Source: DASPGQ01 sp035457705 (GTDB lineage: Bacteria; Acidobacteriota; Vicinamibacteria; Marinacidobacterales; SMYC01). Taken from it: DNA of 64,000 nucleotides. A model generated the notes under the pieces. It saw only the letters and a program-made list of their open reading frames with translations, was not told where the DNA came from and did not search any database. Shown in pieces: positions 43,180 to 51,729 of this stretch (positions within the stretch are counted from its first letter, which is position 1; every line of letters starts with the position of its first letter). The stretch is from positions 1 to 64,000 of the forward strand of contig DATIBD010000063.1 in the NCBI GenBank assembly GCA_035457705.1, given 5' to 3'. The position numbers were made by a program, and so were the translations under genes.

Positions 43180-44567
43180 GGCATCGTCGCAGGGAACTCC
43201 GTGAAGTAGGCTCCCTCTGCCACGAGGACGGCTTCTCCCTCGACGATGACGTCTTCACCCCGGCGCCACTCCACCTTCATCGTGCCACCCTCACAGCGGA
43301 CGAACAGAGGCGAGTCGGCAAGTCCTTTCGCGATCGATGCCACGGCGGAGGCGGCCGATCCGGTTCCCGAAGAGGATGTCTCTCCGACTCCTCGCTCCCA
43401 GATGCCGACGCGGATCTCGCTCCGACCGACCACTTGCACCATCTCCACGTTGGTCCTTTCGGGAAATCGCGGGTGGCTCTCCAACAAGGGGCCCAAGGCT
43501 CGAAGCGACGAGCGATCCACCTCGCCGGTGAACAGGACACAATGAGGATTCCCGATCGAAACGATCGTGGCGACGACGTCTCGGCCTTCGAGATCGATGG
43601 GCAGCTCGTGCTCCTGAACGGTTGGCGATCCCAGGTTCGCTCGCATGAGGAACCGCGCTCCTTGGCGCTCGAGGAGCGAGAGCGCTACGGTTCCGGCGTC
43701 CGTCTCGATCTCAAGCCCGTCCCCGACAAGACCTCGCGAGTACAGAAAAGCCGCGAGACATCGGACGCCGTTACCCGATATCTCCGCGGGGGAGCCATCG
43801 GGATTGAAGAGCTTCATCGTTGTGCCGGCATAGAGAATCAGCCCGTCGGCACCGACCCCGCGATGTCGATCGCAGAGCTCACGAGCGAGGCCCGCTCCCT
43901 CGTGAACCGAGACGTCGTCTACGGAAACGAGGAGGAAGTCGTTTCCATAAGCCTCGGTTTTCGCGAAGGGTATGGACCTCACGCCGGAGATGCTAACACC
44001 GTTCCACGACCTCGAATGGCTCGCGATCGGGTGCCAACCGAACCGTACGAACAGGAACGCCACCGCGTCGTACGCGCCGTGGACGAGGACGGGTACCGCA
44101 AGGTTGTCGGTCCGTTCGTAGACCACGCCGAGGAAAAAGCCAACCACCGTCGCCCACGCCCCGAGCGGCAAGAGCGCGAGGCTGGGCCCGTGGACGAGAC
44201 CGAAGACGAAGCTCGCGGCGACGAGGCCGATGCGGGGCTGGAGCATGCCACGAAAAAGGAGCTCTTCGGACAAGCCGGCTATCGCCGCGGCGGCGAGGAG
44301 CTCGACGACGGAAACCCGGCGCACGAGAGGAAAGAGCACTTGATCGAAGAAAAAGAAGACCGAAGGCGCCATCCGAAAACGCCGGAGGAGTGAAAAGAGC
44401 CCGAAGTTGAACACGGTGAGGCAAACCGTGAGCGCCAAAGAAAGCGCGAGGATGCGGCCACCGGTGTCGAACGGGATCGTGCTGTGAGCCGCTTTTGCCC
44501 AGGCGAGCGCCACGACCCCAAGGCCCAATTCCCCGAGAATGAGCCAGCGGAAGCCCGTCCCGCTCAA
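43176..44567 (-). CDS. fusion of CPBP intramembrane protease and DapF-like epimerase
   Basis: One frame of 463 residues. Residues 1-180 are a full CPBP/Abi domain: LSEELLFRGML (Glu 101, 102, Arg 106), FGLVHGPS (His 126) and LVHGAYDA (His 163) in membrane helices. Residues about 198-463 have the DapF fold: FAKTEAYGNDFLLV, GVGADGL, FNPDGSPAEISGNGVRC, SIGNPHCVLF and IWERGVGETSSSGTGSAA. The two DapF catalytic Cys are both Ser here (264 for the first, 400 for the second). The gene is coupled by ATGA to the BNR gene upstream. DapF makes meso-diaminopimelate; with Ser in both places racemase activity is doubtful. Confidence 0.75.
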   Translation of the reverse strand: MSGTGFRWLILGELGLGVVALAWAKAAHSTIPFDTGGRILALSLALTVCLTVFNFGLFSLLRRFRMAPSVFFFFDQVLFPLVRRVSVVELLAAAAIAGLSEELLFRGMLQPRIGLVAASFVFGLVHGPSLALLPLGAWATVVGFFLGVVYERTDNLAVPVLVHGAYDAVAFLFVRFGWHPIASHSRSWNGVSISGVRSIPFAKTEAYGNDFLLVSVDDVSVHEGAGLARELCDRHRGVGADGLILYAGTTMKLFNPDGSPAEISGNGVRCLAAFLYSRGLVGDGLEIETDAGTVALSLLERQGARFLMRANLGSPTVQEHELPIDLEGRDVVATIVSIGNPHCVLFTGEVDRSSLRALGPLLESHPRFPERTNVEMVQVVGRSEIRVGIWERGVGETSSSGTGSAASAVASIAKGLADSPLFVRCEGGTMKVEWRRGEDVIVEGEAVLVAEGAYFTEFPATMP

Positions 44568-45541
44568 CGCCGTTCGTGATCCTGCGCGAACATGGGAAAA
44601 GTGGCCAGGTGGAACACCCGGGCGAGTCCCATGCCTTCGTCGACGAGGCGAAAGGTGAGCGCCCCGTCCGAGCTCTTGTAGACACCGCGGTCCGTGCCGA
44701 CGAGGATGTCGCTCGGGCCGACTTCAGCGGCGGGAACGGAAAAGGCGAGGATCGACCGGCCTTGGAGCGCCTTCACTTTCTCCACGCTCTCGCCCTCGTC
44801 GGAGGTCAGAAACAACCCGTCCTCGGCACCGATGAGGAGCAGACTGCGCCACCAGAACAGATCGGTGACCGTATTCTGATCGAGCTCGGCGTCTCGCACC
44901 GGCTCGAAACGAATGCCACCATCGACGCTCTTGTGGAGCCCGCTTCGCCGCGTTCCCACGAAGACGGTGGGCTCGATCGCGAAGAACTCAGCGACCGCGA
45001 GCGAGAGAAGTGGCACGTCGGGAAGGTTCGAGCCGAGGCGTTCCCACCCCTCGCCGCCGTCCTTCGAACGGTGGAGATCGGCGCCGCTCACCACGAAAAG
45101 CTCGGGGCCCGGCCAGGACATGGCGCGCACTTCACCGATAACGAGATCTTCGCCGACCCGGACCCATTTATAGCCGGCGTCTTTCGAGCGATAAAGTCCT
45201 TCCTTCGTTCCGACGAACAAGGTCGGCTCGAGATCGAACAGTCTCGCCGTGAGAAGCACTGTGACATCGCGTGCAGGAAAGCTCGCGACCCGGAGGTAAG
45301 TCTCGCCGTAGTCCTCAGAGACGAACAAACCGTCGGGGCCTCCCGCATAGACCTTCGGACCGAGGCAGACGAAAGCATGGAGGTTTCCGGTGAAGCCTCG
45401 GAGGTCGCCGTCGAGTCCCGACCAGTGCTCGCCCCAACTGTAGCTCACGAAAGGGCCGCTTTCGGTGGCTGCAAACAGACGTGAGATCACAACCTCCTGC
45501 GGGTGCAGGAACAACGAGAAAGCCACGACAAACGCGCTCAT
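44564..45541 (-). CDS. BNR/Vps10-like beta-propeller protein
   Basis: A 325-residue protein with a hydrophobic N-terminus and about six repeats of the S-x-D-x-G-x-x-W (BNR) type, seen as VSEDYGETYLRV, RSKDAGYKWVRV, RSKDGGEGWERL, KSVDGGIRF, LTSDEGESV and KSSDGALTF. Such propellers are found in sialidases and in photosystem/assembly factors (YCF48), but no catalytic residues can be named. It overlaps dtd and the downstream fusion gene by four bases each. Confidence 0.75.
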   Translation of the reverse strand: MSAFVVAFSLFLHPQEVVISRLFAATESGPFVSYSWGEHWSGLDGDLRGFTGNLHAFVCLGPKVYAGGPDGLFVSEDYGETYLRVASFPARDVTVLLTARLFDLEPTLFVGTKEGLYRSKDAGYKWVRVGEDLVIGEVRAMSWPGPELFVVSGADLHRSKDGGEGWERLGSNLPDVPLLSLAVAEFFAIEPTVFVGTRRSGLHKSVDGGIRFEPVRDAELDQNTVTDLFWWRSLLLIGAEDGLFLTSDEGESVEKVKALQGRSILAFSVPAAEVGPSDILVGTDRGVYKSSDGALTFRLVDEGMGLARVFHLATFPMFAQDHERR

Positions 45542-45978
45542 TTGCTGTCGAGTAAGAGCGTCACCGGCCCGTCATTGACGAGATGGACCATCATGAGCGC
45601 ACCGAAGCGACCCGTCTCGGTCACCAGACCGCGGTTGCGTAGCTCCGTCACGAACGCCAAATAAAGCTTTCGAGCTGTCTCCGGCGGGGCGGCGTCGACG
45701 AAGGAAGGACGTTTGCCTTTGCGGCAATCACCAAGGAGAGTGAACTGGGAGACGACCAGCACGGCCCCTTCGACGTCCGTCACCGACAAGTTCATCTTTC
45801 CTGCCCGGTCGGAAAAGATGCGAAGCCCCGCCACTTTCTCCGCCATCCAGGCCGCGTCCCGCTCGTCGTCGTCATCGGCCACACCGAGCAGAACGACCAG
45901 CCCGGGACCAATCTGCCCGACCGACTGCGCTTCGACTACGACCCGCGCGGAAGCGACCCGCTGGACGACCGACTTCAT
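45538..45978 (-). CDS. dtd: D-aminoacyl-tRNA deacylase
   Basis: A 146-residue DTD with the start MKSVVQRVASARVVV, the signature QFTLLGDCRKGKRPSFVDAAPP, and the conserved Asn-Gly/Gly-Pro loop MVHLVNDGPVTLLL. It removes D-amino acids (and glycine) from tRNA. The ATG at 45978 overlaps the CLC stop by four bases, and its stop overlaps the BNR-gene start, so it is translated as part of a tightly coupled four-gene operon. Confidence 0.92.
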   Translation of the reverse strand: MKSVVQRVASARVVVEAQSVGQIGPGLVVLLGVADDDDERDAAWMAEKVAGLRIFSDRAGKMNLSVTDVEGAVLVVSQFTLLGDCRKGKRPSFVDAAPPETARKLYLAFVTELRNRGLVTETGRFGALMMVHLVNDGPVTLLLDSK

Positions 45979-47714
45979 AGGCGCTCTGGGGGCATGCCCG
46001 GATGTTGACCACGCACGCCGAAGGCTCTCAGGACGTCGAGCAGCGAGCAGACTCCCTCCAAGTCGTGGATGTTGGCGCGGCTCACCACCGGCAGCAAGTC
46101 GTAGCCCGTCGCTCCCATTCGTTCGAGCGCGAGGTCGAGCGAATGATCGGCGTGCAGGTGGGCAAACGTGCGCCCGTCGAGAAGCACCGTCACCTTCGCA
46201 TCCGCTCGCTCTTCGTCGAGGGCTCGCTCGAGCTGGGACAGCGATACGACCCCAGACACACCGTTTCTGTCCATCACCGGCCACGCCCTGAGACTGCTAT
46301 GCCCGGCGCGCTCGATACACTCGGCTATGGTCATGTCCGTCGTGAAGGTCTCTCGCGGAGGACGCATGGCGATGCGTACCTGAAGGTGGCGCTTCGCGCT
46401 CTCGGAGTGAGGCAGGTGAATGCCGTCCTGGAGGGCGAGCGCTTCATAGATGGGCTGGCGTTGGAGTCGGTAGGAGACGAAGAAACTGATCAGATTCGAG
46501 ATCATGAGCGGCACGATGATGGCGTAGTCGTGCGTGATCTCGAAGATCATGATGACGGAGACCATTGGGACCCGCAGGATGCCTGCGAAAGCGGTACCCA
46601 TGCCCACGAGGGCGTAGGCTCCCGGCGTGGCCGTGTGGGCCGGAAACTGCGCATGCGCCAGGCTTCCCACTGTGCCACCGACCATTGCTCCGATGAACAG
46701 GCTCGGGCCGAAGATACCGCCGGCGTTGCCCGACGCATAGCAGACCGCCGTCGCCACGAGGGAGAGCGCCATGAGGATCACCATATGGGTCCAATCGAGC
46801 TGCCCGTTCAGCGCTTGGCCCACGGTGTGATAGCCGAATCGAAAGACGCCTGGAAGCGAGAAAGCCAGCACCCCAACCACCAGACCACCCGCGGCGGGCT
46901 GAATCCATCTCGTCTTCCGCGGCATTCGCAGGAAACGCTCTCGCAGGCGCAGCATCATCTTGACGAACGCAACCGAGACCAGGCCTCCGACCACGCCCAG
47001 GACCGCGTAGACGATGAACTCCGACGGGTGGACGACTTCGTACTCGGGAACATGGAAGAGCGGCTCGTCGCCGAGGAACAGCCGGAGGACGAGCCACGAA
47101 GTCGCCGCGCTGATGACCACCGAGCCCAGGATCGGAGCGTGAAGGTTCCCCATGATCTCTTCGAGCGCAAAGAGAACGGCGGCGATGGGCGTATTGAAAG
47201 CAGCGGCCAGCGCGGCGGCCGCACCCACTGGAACGAGCATTTGCAGCTTCTCTTGCGGAAGTCCCAGGTGACGGCCCATGACGGACGCGATTCCCCCGCC
47301 GATTTGCACCGATGGTCCCTCGCGGCCGAGCGCGATACCACTCGCGAGCGTCATCGCCGACGTGACGAATTTTCCCACGGTGGTTCGAAACGAGATATGC
47401 CCTTGTCGGGCAAAGAGGGCGGCTTTCGTCTGGGGCACGCCGCTGCCCCGCGCGTCGGGAAAGAATCGGTACAGTAGATAACCGACGATCAGGGTTGCGA
47501 GGATCGGGGTTACGAGAAGACGCCATCGCGGACCGCCTTCGGCGTAGAGCGCCGCTTCGATGGAGTCGGTGACCGCGATGAAGGACACGATCACCAAGCC
47601 CACCACCGCTCCGATGACGAGAGTGAGAACCAGGAACACCTGGTTCTCGTTCCGTATCATGAGCTCACGTATGCGCTCTTGGACTCGATGCGTCCATTGG
47701 GTGATACGGCTCAC
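45975..47714 (-). CDS. CLC-family chloride channel/antiporter with CBS domains
   Basis: A 579-residue protein. The Cl- path motifs are GSGVPQTKAAL, GREGPSVQIGGG (gating Glu present) and GGIFGPSLFIG, with the conserved LFALEEI. After about residue 430 two CBS domains follow (AWPVMDRNGVSGVVSLSQL; YDLLPVVSRANIHDLEGVC). It probably exchanges chloride for protons. A TATAAT box directly upstream (47729-47724) implies a very short leader. First gene of the clc-dtd-BNR-fusion operon. Confidence 0.9.
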   Translation of the reverse strand: MSRITQWTHRVQERIRELMIRNENQVFLVLTLVIGAVVGLVIVSFIAVTDSIEAALYAEGGPRWRLLVTPILATLIVGYLLYRFFPDARGSGVPQTKAALFARQGHISFRTTVGKFVTSAMTLASGIALGREGPSVQIGGGIASVMGRHLGLPQEKLQMLVPVGAAAALAAAFNTPIAAVLFALEEIMGNLHAPILGSVVISAATSWLVLRLFLGDEPLFHVPEYEVVHPSEFIVYAVLGVVGGLVSVAFVKMMLRLRERFLRMPRKTRWIQPAAGGLVVGVLAFSLPGVFRFGYHTVGQALNGQLDWTHMVILMALSLVATAVCYASGNAGGIFGPSLFIGAMVGGTVGSLAHAQFPAHTATPGAYALVGMGTAFAGILRVPMVSVIMIFEITHDYAIIVPLMISNLISFFVSYRLQRQPIYEALALQDGIHLPHSESAKRHLQVRIAMRPPRETFTTDMTIAECIERAGHSSLRAWPVMDRNGVSGVVSLSQLERALDEERADAKVTVLLDGRTFAHLHADHSLDLALERMGATGYDLLPVVSRANIHDLEGVCSLLDVLRAFGVRGQHPGMPPERL

Positions 47715-47723
47715 GAACAGCCC

Positions 47724-47729
47724 ATTATA
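47724..47729 (-). promoter_or_regulatory. -10 box (TATAAT) of the clc-dtd operon
   Basis: Perfect TATAAT on the minus strand nine bases before the ATG (47714). Predicted start of the mRNA is within a few bases of the ATG. Confidence 0.45.
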
Positions 47730-47753
47730 TCGTGGCCGTTTCGAAGCGCTTCT

Positions 47754-49868
47754 TTAGCCCAGCTTTCTGAGGATGGAGAGAATCTCTTCCGAGCGAGGGC
47801 GGTCGGAGGGATCCTTGTTCAGACAACTCATGACGATCTGGTCGAGCCCACGAGGGATCTCGGGCCTGAGTTTCGTCAGCGGCTGCGGCGTGCTGTGCAC
47901 GTGATGGTACAGAACTTCGCCATCGACGAAGGGCGGCTCGCCCGCGAGAAGGTGGTACACCGTTCCGCCGAACGCATAGAGGTCGGTGCGGTAATCGATT
48001 GCCTTTCCCAGGATTTGCTCGGGGGACATGTACAGCGGCGTTCCGCTAGCCCTTTCGCTCCCCATCGCTTTGGCCTGTCTCAGCACTTTCGCGAGCCCGA
48101 AATCCATGATCTTGACGACGCGATTCGACGAGAGCATGACATTGGAGGGTTTGATGTCGCGATGCACCACCCCTTCGCTGTGGGCGTGGGCAAGGGCTTT
48201 CAACACACCGACGACGAAGTGAAGGACCGTGGGCACATCGAGCCGTAACTCGCGCTGAAGCATGTCGAAGTAGGACTCGCCGGCAACGAACTCCATGGCG
48301 ATGAACAGACAGTTCCGGTCGCGATCGACGTCCATGTCGTAGACGGTCACGATGTTGGGGTGGTTCAGCTGGGCAGCGGATTGGGCCTCTCGCAGAAAGC
48401 GATTGCGGACGTCCTGGACCTCCATGAATTGTTCCATCAGCATCTTGTAGGCCACGATCCGGTTGAGCCGCGTGTCTCGGGCGCGATAGACCACTCCCAT
48501 CCCCCCCGCCCCGAGCTTCTCGATGAACTCGTATCGGCTTCCGACATCGAGAGCACCGGCAGTTTGCACGACTTTGCGCGGAAGCACGTAGACATCCTGG
48601 GCAAGTTTCCTCTCGATGTCCTGCAGCCGGGCAACGCAGTCCCGGTAGCCGTAGCTTTCGGCGATGACCTTCTTGAGAATGTCCGCAGCCGCGGCCAAGT
48701 CGCCCATCTGCTCCGAAGCCACGGCAAGGGCGTAGAAAACGTCCACGTTTTCGGGAGTGAGCAACGTCTTGGCCAGCGCTTTCTTCAATTTCTCCACGGC
48801 CACACCGGGAAGATCGCGCTCCATGAAGCACTCCGCGAGCTCGACCAGTGCTTCGCGATAGTGAGCGTCCGTGGGCAACACCTTCTGCAGATAGTCGATA
48901 GCCAGATCGAAGAGTCCTGCACCCCGGGCGAGATGCGCCGCTCGGTAGAAGGCTCCCGCCTCGGCGTACATACGCGTGGCCTGCTCGAGATCATCGATCT
49001 TCTCGTAAAGTGCTGCCGCTTTCTGATACTCCTGGCAGCGAGCGAACATCTCCGCGCCCCGATCGAACTGTTTGACCCGCTCGTAGGCCTCCGCCGCCTG
49101 GCGATGAGCGCCACAGTGCTCATAGCATCGCGCCGCGTCGAGATAGTTTCCCGCCTCCTCGTACACTTCGGCCGCGCGCAGAGGATCACCTCCAAGGAGG
49201 AACTGCACCGCGGCCTCGTTTTTCTGGTCGTTCTTGTAGAGCCACTCGCCCCGCATTTGAGCGGCGCGAACCCGGTCCCCGCCCTGGGCGTAGACGTCGG
49301 CCGCCTGGTCCACCGCTCCGGCGCGTTGGTAGAGGTCGGCGGCTTTCACATGACGGTTGAGCTTCAGATACAGGGCCGCGGCCTCTTCCCATTGCTCGCC
49401 TCGCTCGAGCACTTCGGCCGCCTGTTCGTGGAGCCCAGCCCGCTCGAAGGCCTGACCCGCGAGCCGACAGTACTTGGTGAACTCCGCGTGATCGGCCGGC
49501 GAGCGCGTGGTAACGAGGCTTCCGAAGCGATCCTCGAGATAACGGCGGTAGTTCTCGCCCGCTCTGCGGTTGTCACCGGACTGCGCACAGACCTCGGCGG
49601 CCTTCAGGAAGTGTCCGATGCGCTCGAAGATGGACGCGGCCTCGGTGAGCGCGCCGGACTGCACCAGAAGCCTAGCGGCATCGTAGTTCTGCCCGTGCCC
49701 CTGGTATAGCCGGGCTGCATCCCGGAATCGTCCGTCCTCCTCGAAAATCTTGGCGGCGCGCTGCCAATCGGAAGCCGCGGAGTCCGACTTCCAGTTGCTC
49801 GCCGTCGAGGAGGTCTCTTTTCGGCCGAAACCCAGAAGCTTCTTCCAACCCGGACCTCCCTTGGACAT
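47754..49868 (-). CDS. Ser/Thr protein kinase with N-terminal TPR-like repeats
   Basis: A 704-residue cytoplasmic protein without membrane helix. Residues about 25-430 are helical repeats of the A-x-x-Y/F-E-x-A-G type (AARLYQGHGQNYDAARLLVQ, AADLYQRAGAVDQAADVYAQ, AAKIFEEDGRFRDAARLY). Residues about 443-704 are a Hanks-type kinase: LGAGGMGVVYRARD glycine loop, VAYKMLM Lys, HRDIKPSNVML catalytic loop, DFGLAKV, and GTPLYMSPEQ activation loop. The kinase is at the C-terminus and repeats at the N-terminus, opposite to the usual order. A TATAAT box lies at 49887-49882. Confidence 0.85.
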   Translation of the reverse strand: MSKGGPGWKKLLGFGRKETSSTASNWKSDSAASDWQRAAKIFEEDGRFRDAARLYQGHGQNYDAARLLVQSGALTEAASIFERIGHFLKAAEVCAQSGDNRRAGENYRRYLEDRFGSLVTTRSPADHAEFTKYCRLAGQAFERAGLHEQAAEVLERGEQWEEAAALYLKLNRHVKAADLYQRAGAVDQAADVYAQGGDRVRAAQMRGEWLYKNDQKNEAAVQFLLGGDPLRAAEVYEEAGNYLDAARCYEHCGAHRQAAEAYERVKQFDRGAEMFARCQEYQKAAALYEKIDDLEQATRMYAEAGAFYRAAHLARGAGLFDLAIDYLQKVLPTDAHYREALVELAECFMERDLPGVAVEKLKKALAKTLLTPENVDVFYALAVASEQMGDLAAAADILKKVIAESYGYRDCVARLQDIERKLAQDVYVLPRKVVQTAGALDVGSRYEFIEKLGAGGMGVVYRARDTRLNRIVAYKMLMEQFMEVQDVRNRFLREAQSAAQLNHPNIVTVYDMDVDRDRNCLFIAMEFVAGESYFDMLQRELRLDVPTVLHFVVGVLKALAHAHSEGVVHRDIKPSNVMLSSNRVVKIMDFGLAKVLRQAKAMGSERASGTPLYMSPEQILGKAIDYRTDLYAFGGTVYHLLAGEPPFVDGEVLYHHVHSTPQPLTKLRPEIPRGLDQIVMSCLNKDPSDRPRSEEILSILRKLG

Positions 49869-49881
49869 CTTTTTTCTTTCA

Positions 49882-49887
49882 ATTATA
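49882..49887 (-). promoter_or_regulatory. -10 box (TATAAT) of the kinase gene
   Basis: Perfect TATAAT on the minus strand, 13 bases before the ATG (49868). It overlaps the last codons of the upstream symporter gene, so the kinase gene may have its own promoter. Confidence 0.4.
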
Positions 49888-51547
49888 CAGATCCACCTGC
49901 TTCTTGGTACACGCTCGCGGCGTAGCCCGCTGCGACCGACACGCCCGCGCCCACGAGGTTGTAGTAGAGAAAGGATACATCGGTGAGCCTTGACACGAGC
50001 TGAACGGCAACGATCCCCATGAGTACGCCGGCGAAGGCCCCGTGGCCGTTCGTTCGCCTCGTCCCCACCGCCAGGATGAAGACGCCGAGAATCGGCCCGT
50101 AGAAGTTTGAGCCGATGACGTTCACCGCCTCGATCACCGAGCCGATGCGTCCCATGTACAGCGCAAAAACGGTGGCCACGGCTCCCCAGAAGAGAGTGGC
50201 GACCCGGCTCACGCGCAGGTAGTGGCCGTCGTCGCCCTCTGGCCGCACATAACGCCGGTAGAAATCGACGACGGTAGCGGAGGAAAGCGCCGTAAGCTCC
50301 GACTCCACGGTGGACATGGCGGCGGCGAAGATGGCGACGAGGATGAGCCCCACGACCCCGGCGGGAAGCCTCGTCAGCACGAACGTCGGGAAGACGTAGT
50401 TGGTGTCGTTGAACGGAGCCCCATCGACGCCCTCGATGATCGAGATCACCTCGGCACGCACCCCCTGAAAACGCGTGTCAGCCGAAACGAAGGCCTCACG
50501 GGCAGGACCATCCTCCCCCGAGGTCGCGAGCTCCAGCGCAGCCGCTTTTCTGGCTTCGAACGCCTCATCGTATTGCTCGGTCAGCCGTCCGACCTCGGGA
50601 TTCGTCGCTACTCGTTCGAGCGCCACTGGATCGAAAACCACCGGAGGCTTTTCGAACTGGTAATAGACGAACAGGAGGGCGCCGGTGAGAAGGATGACGA
50701 ATTGCATCGGGATCTTGACTAGCGCATTGAACAGAAGCGAGAGACGGCTTTCTCCGAGAGAGCGCGCGGTGAGATACCGCTGGACCTGGCTCTGGTCACA
50801 ACCGAAGTACGAGAGCATCAAGAAGGTACCACCCAGGAGTCCGCTCCAGAATGTGTAGGTCACCGTCGGGTCGAAAGCGAAATCCACGGTCTCGGCTCGG
50901 CCCGTGGCGCCGGCCAACCGCACGGCGGAGAGGAGGGTGACGTCGCTCGGAAGGCCGGTGACGACGGCTCCGAAGGCGAAGAGAATCCCGAAGAGGATGA
51001 TCAACATCTGCCACATCTCGACCCACATCACCGCACGCATCCCGCCGAGCGCGGCGTAGATGGTGGCGCCCGCACCGATGGCGAGGATGATGAGTTTTTC
51101 ATCGATGCCGAAAACGATCGCGAGCACGACCGACGGGGCGTAGATGACGAGCGAGTCCGAGAGCGCTCGGTTGACAAGGAACAAAAAGCTCGTGAGGCTG
51201 CGGGTCTTCCCATCGAACCGGTTCTCCAGGTACTCGTAGGCCGTGTAGACCCGCGACCGATAGAAGAACGGCACGAGGGTGGCGCAGAGGATGACCATGG
51301 CGATGGGAAGACCGAAGTAGATCTGAACGAACCGCATGCCGTCGATGTACCCCTGGCCGGTCGTTCCCACGAGGGTGATGGCACTCGCCTGAGTCGCCAT
51401 GACCGAAAGCGCGATCGCATACCAGGGCATCGCGCGTCGCGCGAGGAGAAAGTCCTCTATACCCTTGTTGCCACGACCCGTGCGGTAACCGATGAAGGCA
51501 ATGAGCCCGAAATAGAGAACGACGACGAGCCAATCCAGGGGGTACAT
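49883..51547 (-). CDS. sodium:solute symporter (SSS), second copy
   Basis: A 554-residue protein with about 13-14 helices: DFLLARRAMPWYAIALSVMATQASAITLVGTTGQGY is the N-terminal Na+ region; GGMRAVMWVEMWQMLII and FAAAMSTVESELTALSSATVVDFYRR follow. Between helices 8 and 9 is a soluble insert of some 80 residues (about 335-415), longer than in the first symporter. ATG 51547 overlaps the stop of a tiny membrane-protein gene. The PutP/glucose-type group is likely. Confidence 0.85.
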   Translation of the reverse strand: MYPLDWLVVVLYFGLIAFIGYRTGRGNKGIEDFLLARRAMPWYAIALSVMATQASAITLVGTTGQGYIDGMRFVQIYFGLPIAMVILCATLVPFFYRSRVYTAYEYLENRFDGKTRSLTSFLFLVNRALSDSLVIYAPSVVLAIVFGIDEKLIILAIGAGATIYAALGGMRAVMWVEMWQMLIILFGILFAFGAVVTGLPSDVTLLSAVRLAGATGRAETVDFAFDPTVTYTFWSGLLGGTFLMLSYFGCDQSQVQRYLTARSLGESRLSLLFNALVKIPMQFVILLTGALLFVYYQFEKPPVVFDPVALERVATNPEVGRLTEQYDEAFEARKAAALELATSGEDGPAREAFVSADTRFQGVRAEVISIIEGVDGAPFNDTNYVFPTFVLTRLPAGVVGLILVAIFAAAMSTVESELTALSSATVVDFYRRYVRPEGDDGHYLRVSRVATLFWGAVATVFALYMGRIGSVIEAVNVIGSNFYGPILGVFILAVGTRRTNGHGAFAGVLMGIVAVQLVSRLTDVSFLYYNLVGAGVSVAAGYAASVYQEAGGSV

Positions 51548-51687
51548 CAACGAGCGTAGAGCGAGAAGAGGAGGAGCAGGAGGTACAGGAAAAGAGTATT
51601 GACGACGACGACGACGTAGAAGCGTTTCCACGTCCCGAAGATCGGCGGGGCGCGGTCGGGTTCGTCGTCTTCGCGTTGCTTGGACAT
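51547..51687 (-). CDS. 46-residue membrane protein coupled to the second symporter
   Basis: ATG 51687 gives MSKQREDDEPDRAPPIFGTW, then one helix VVVVVNTLFLYLLLLLFSL. The stop overlaps the symporter ATG. The same arrangement is found before the first symporter (19983-20102), although the sequences differ, which makes a small partner subunit plausible. It is below the size many gene callers keep. Confidence 0.6.
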   Translation of the reverse strand: MSKQREDDEPDRAPPIFGTWKRFYVVVVVNTLFLYLLLLLFSLYAR

Positions 51688-51703
51688 TGTTCGAGCGCGT
51701 GGC

Positions 51704-51709
51704 ATTATA
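51704..51709 (-). promoter_or_regulatory. -10 box (TATAAT) of the small protein/symporter pair
   Basis: Perfect TATAAT on the minus strand 16 bases before the ATG at 51687, in the divergent 40-base gap with the PIG-L gene. Confidence 0.42.
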
Positions 51710-51729
51710 GCCGCACGCGAGGTGAGGCC

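Noticed and set aside
46002..47477. 491-codon plus-strand frame
   Set aside because: It is antisense to the CLC gene, whose motifs are clear; the predicted protein is rich in His, Arg and Asp with no fold.
48360..49709. 449-codon plus-strand frame in the kinase region
   Set aside because: Antisense to the repeat/kinase gene, with no start region or family pattern.
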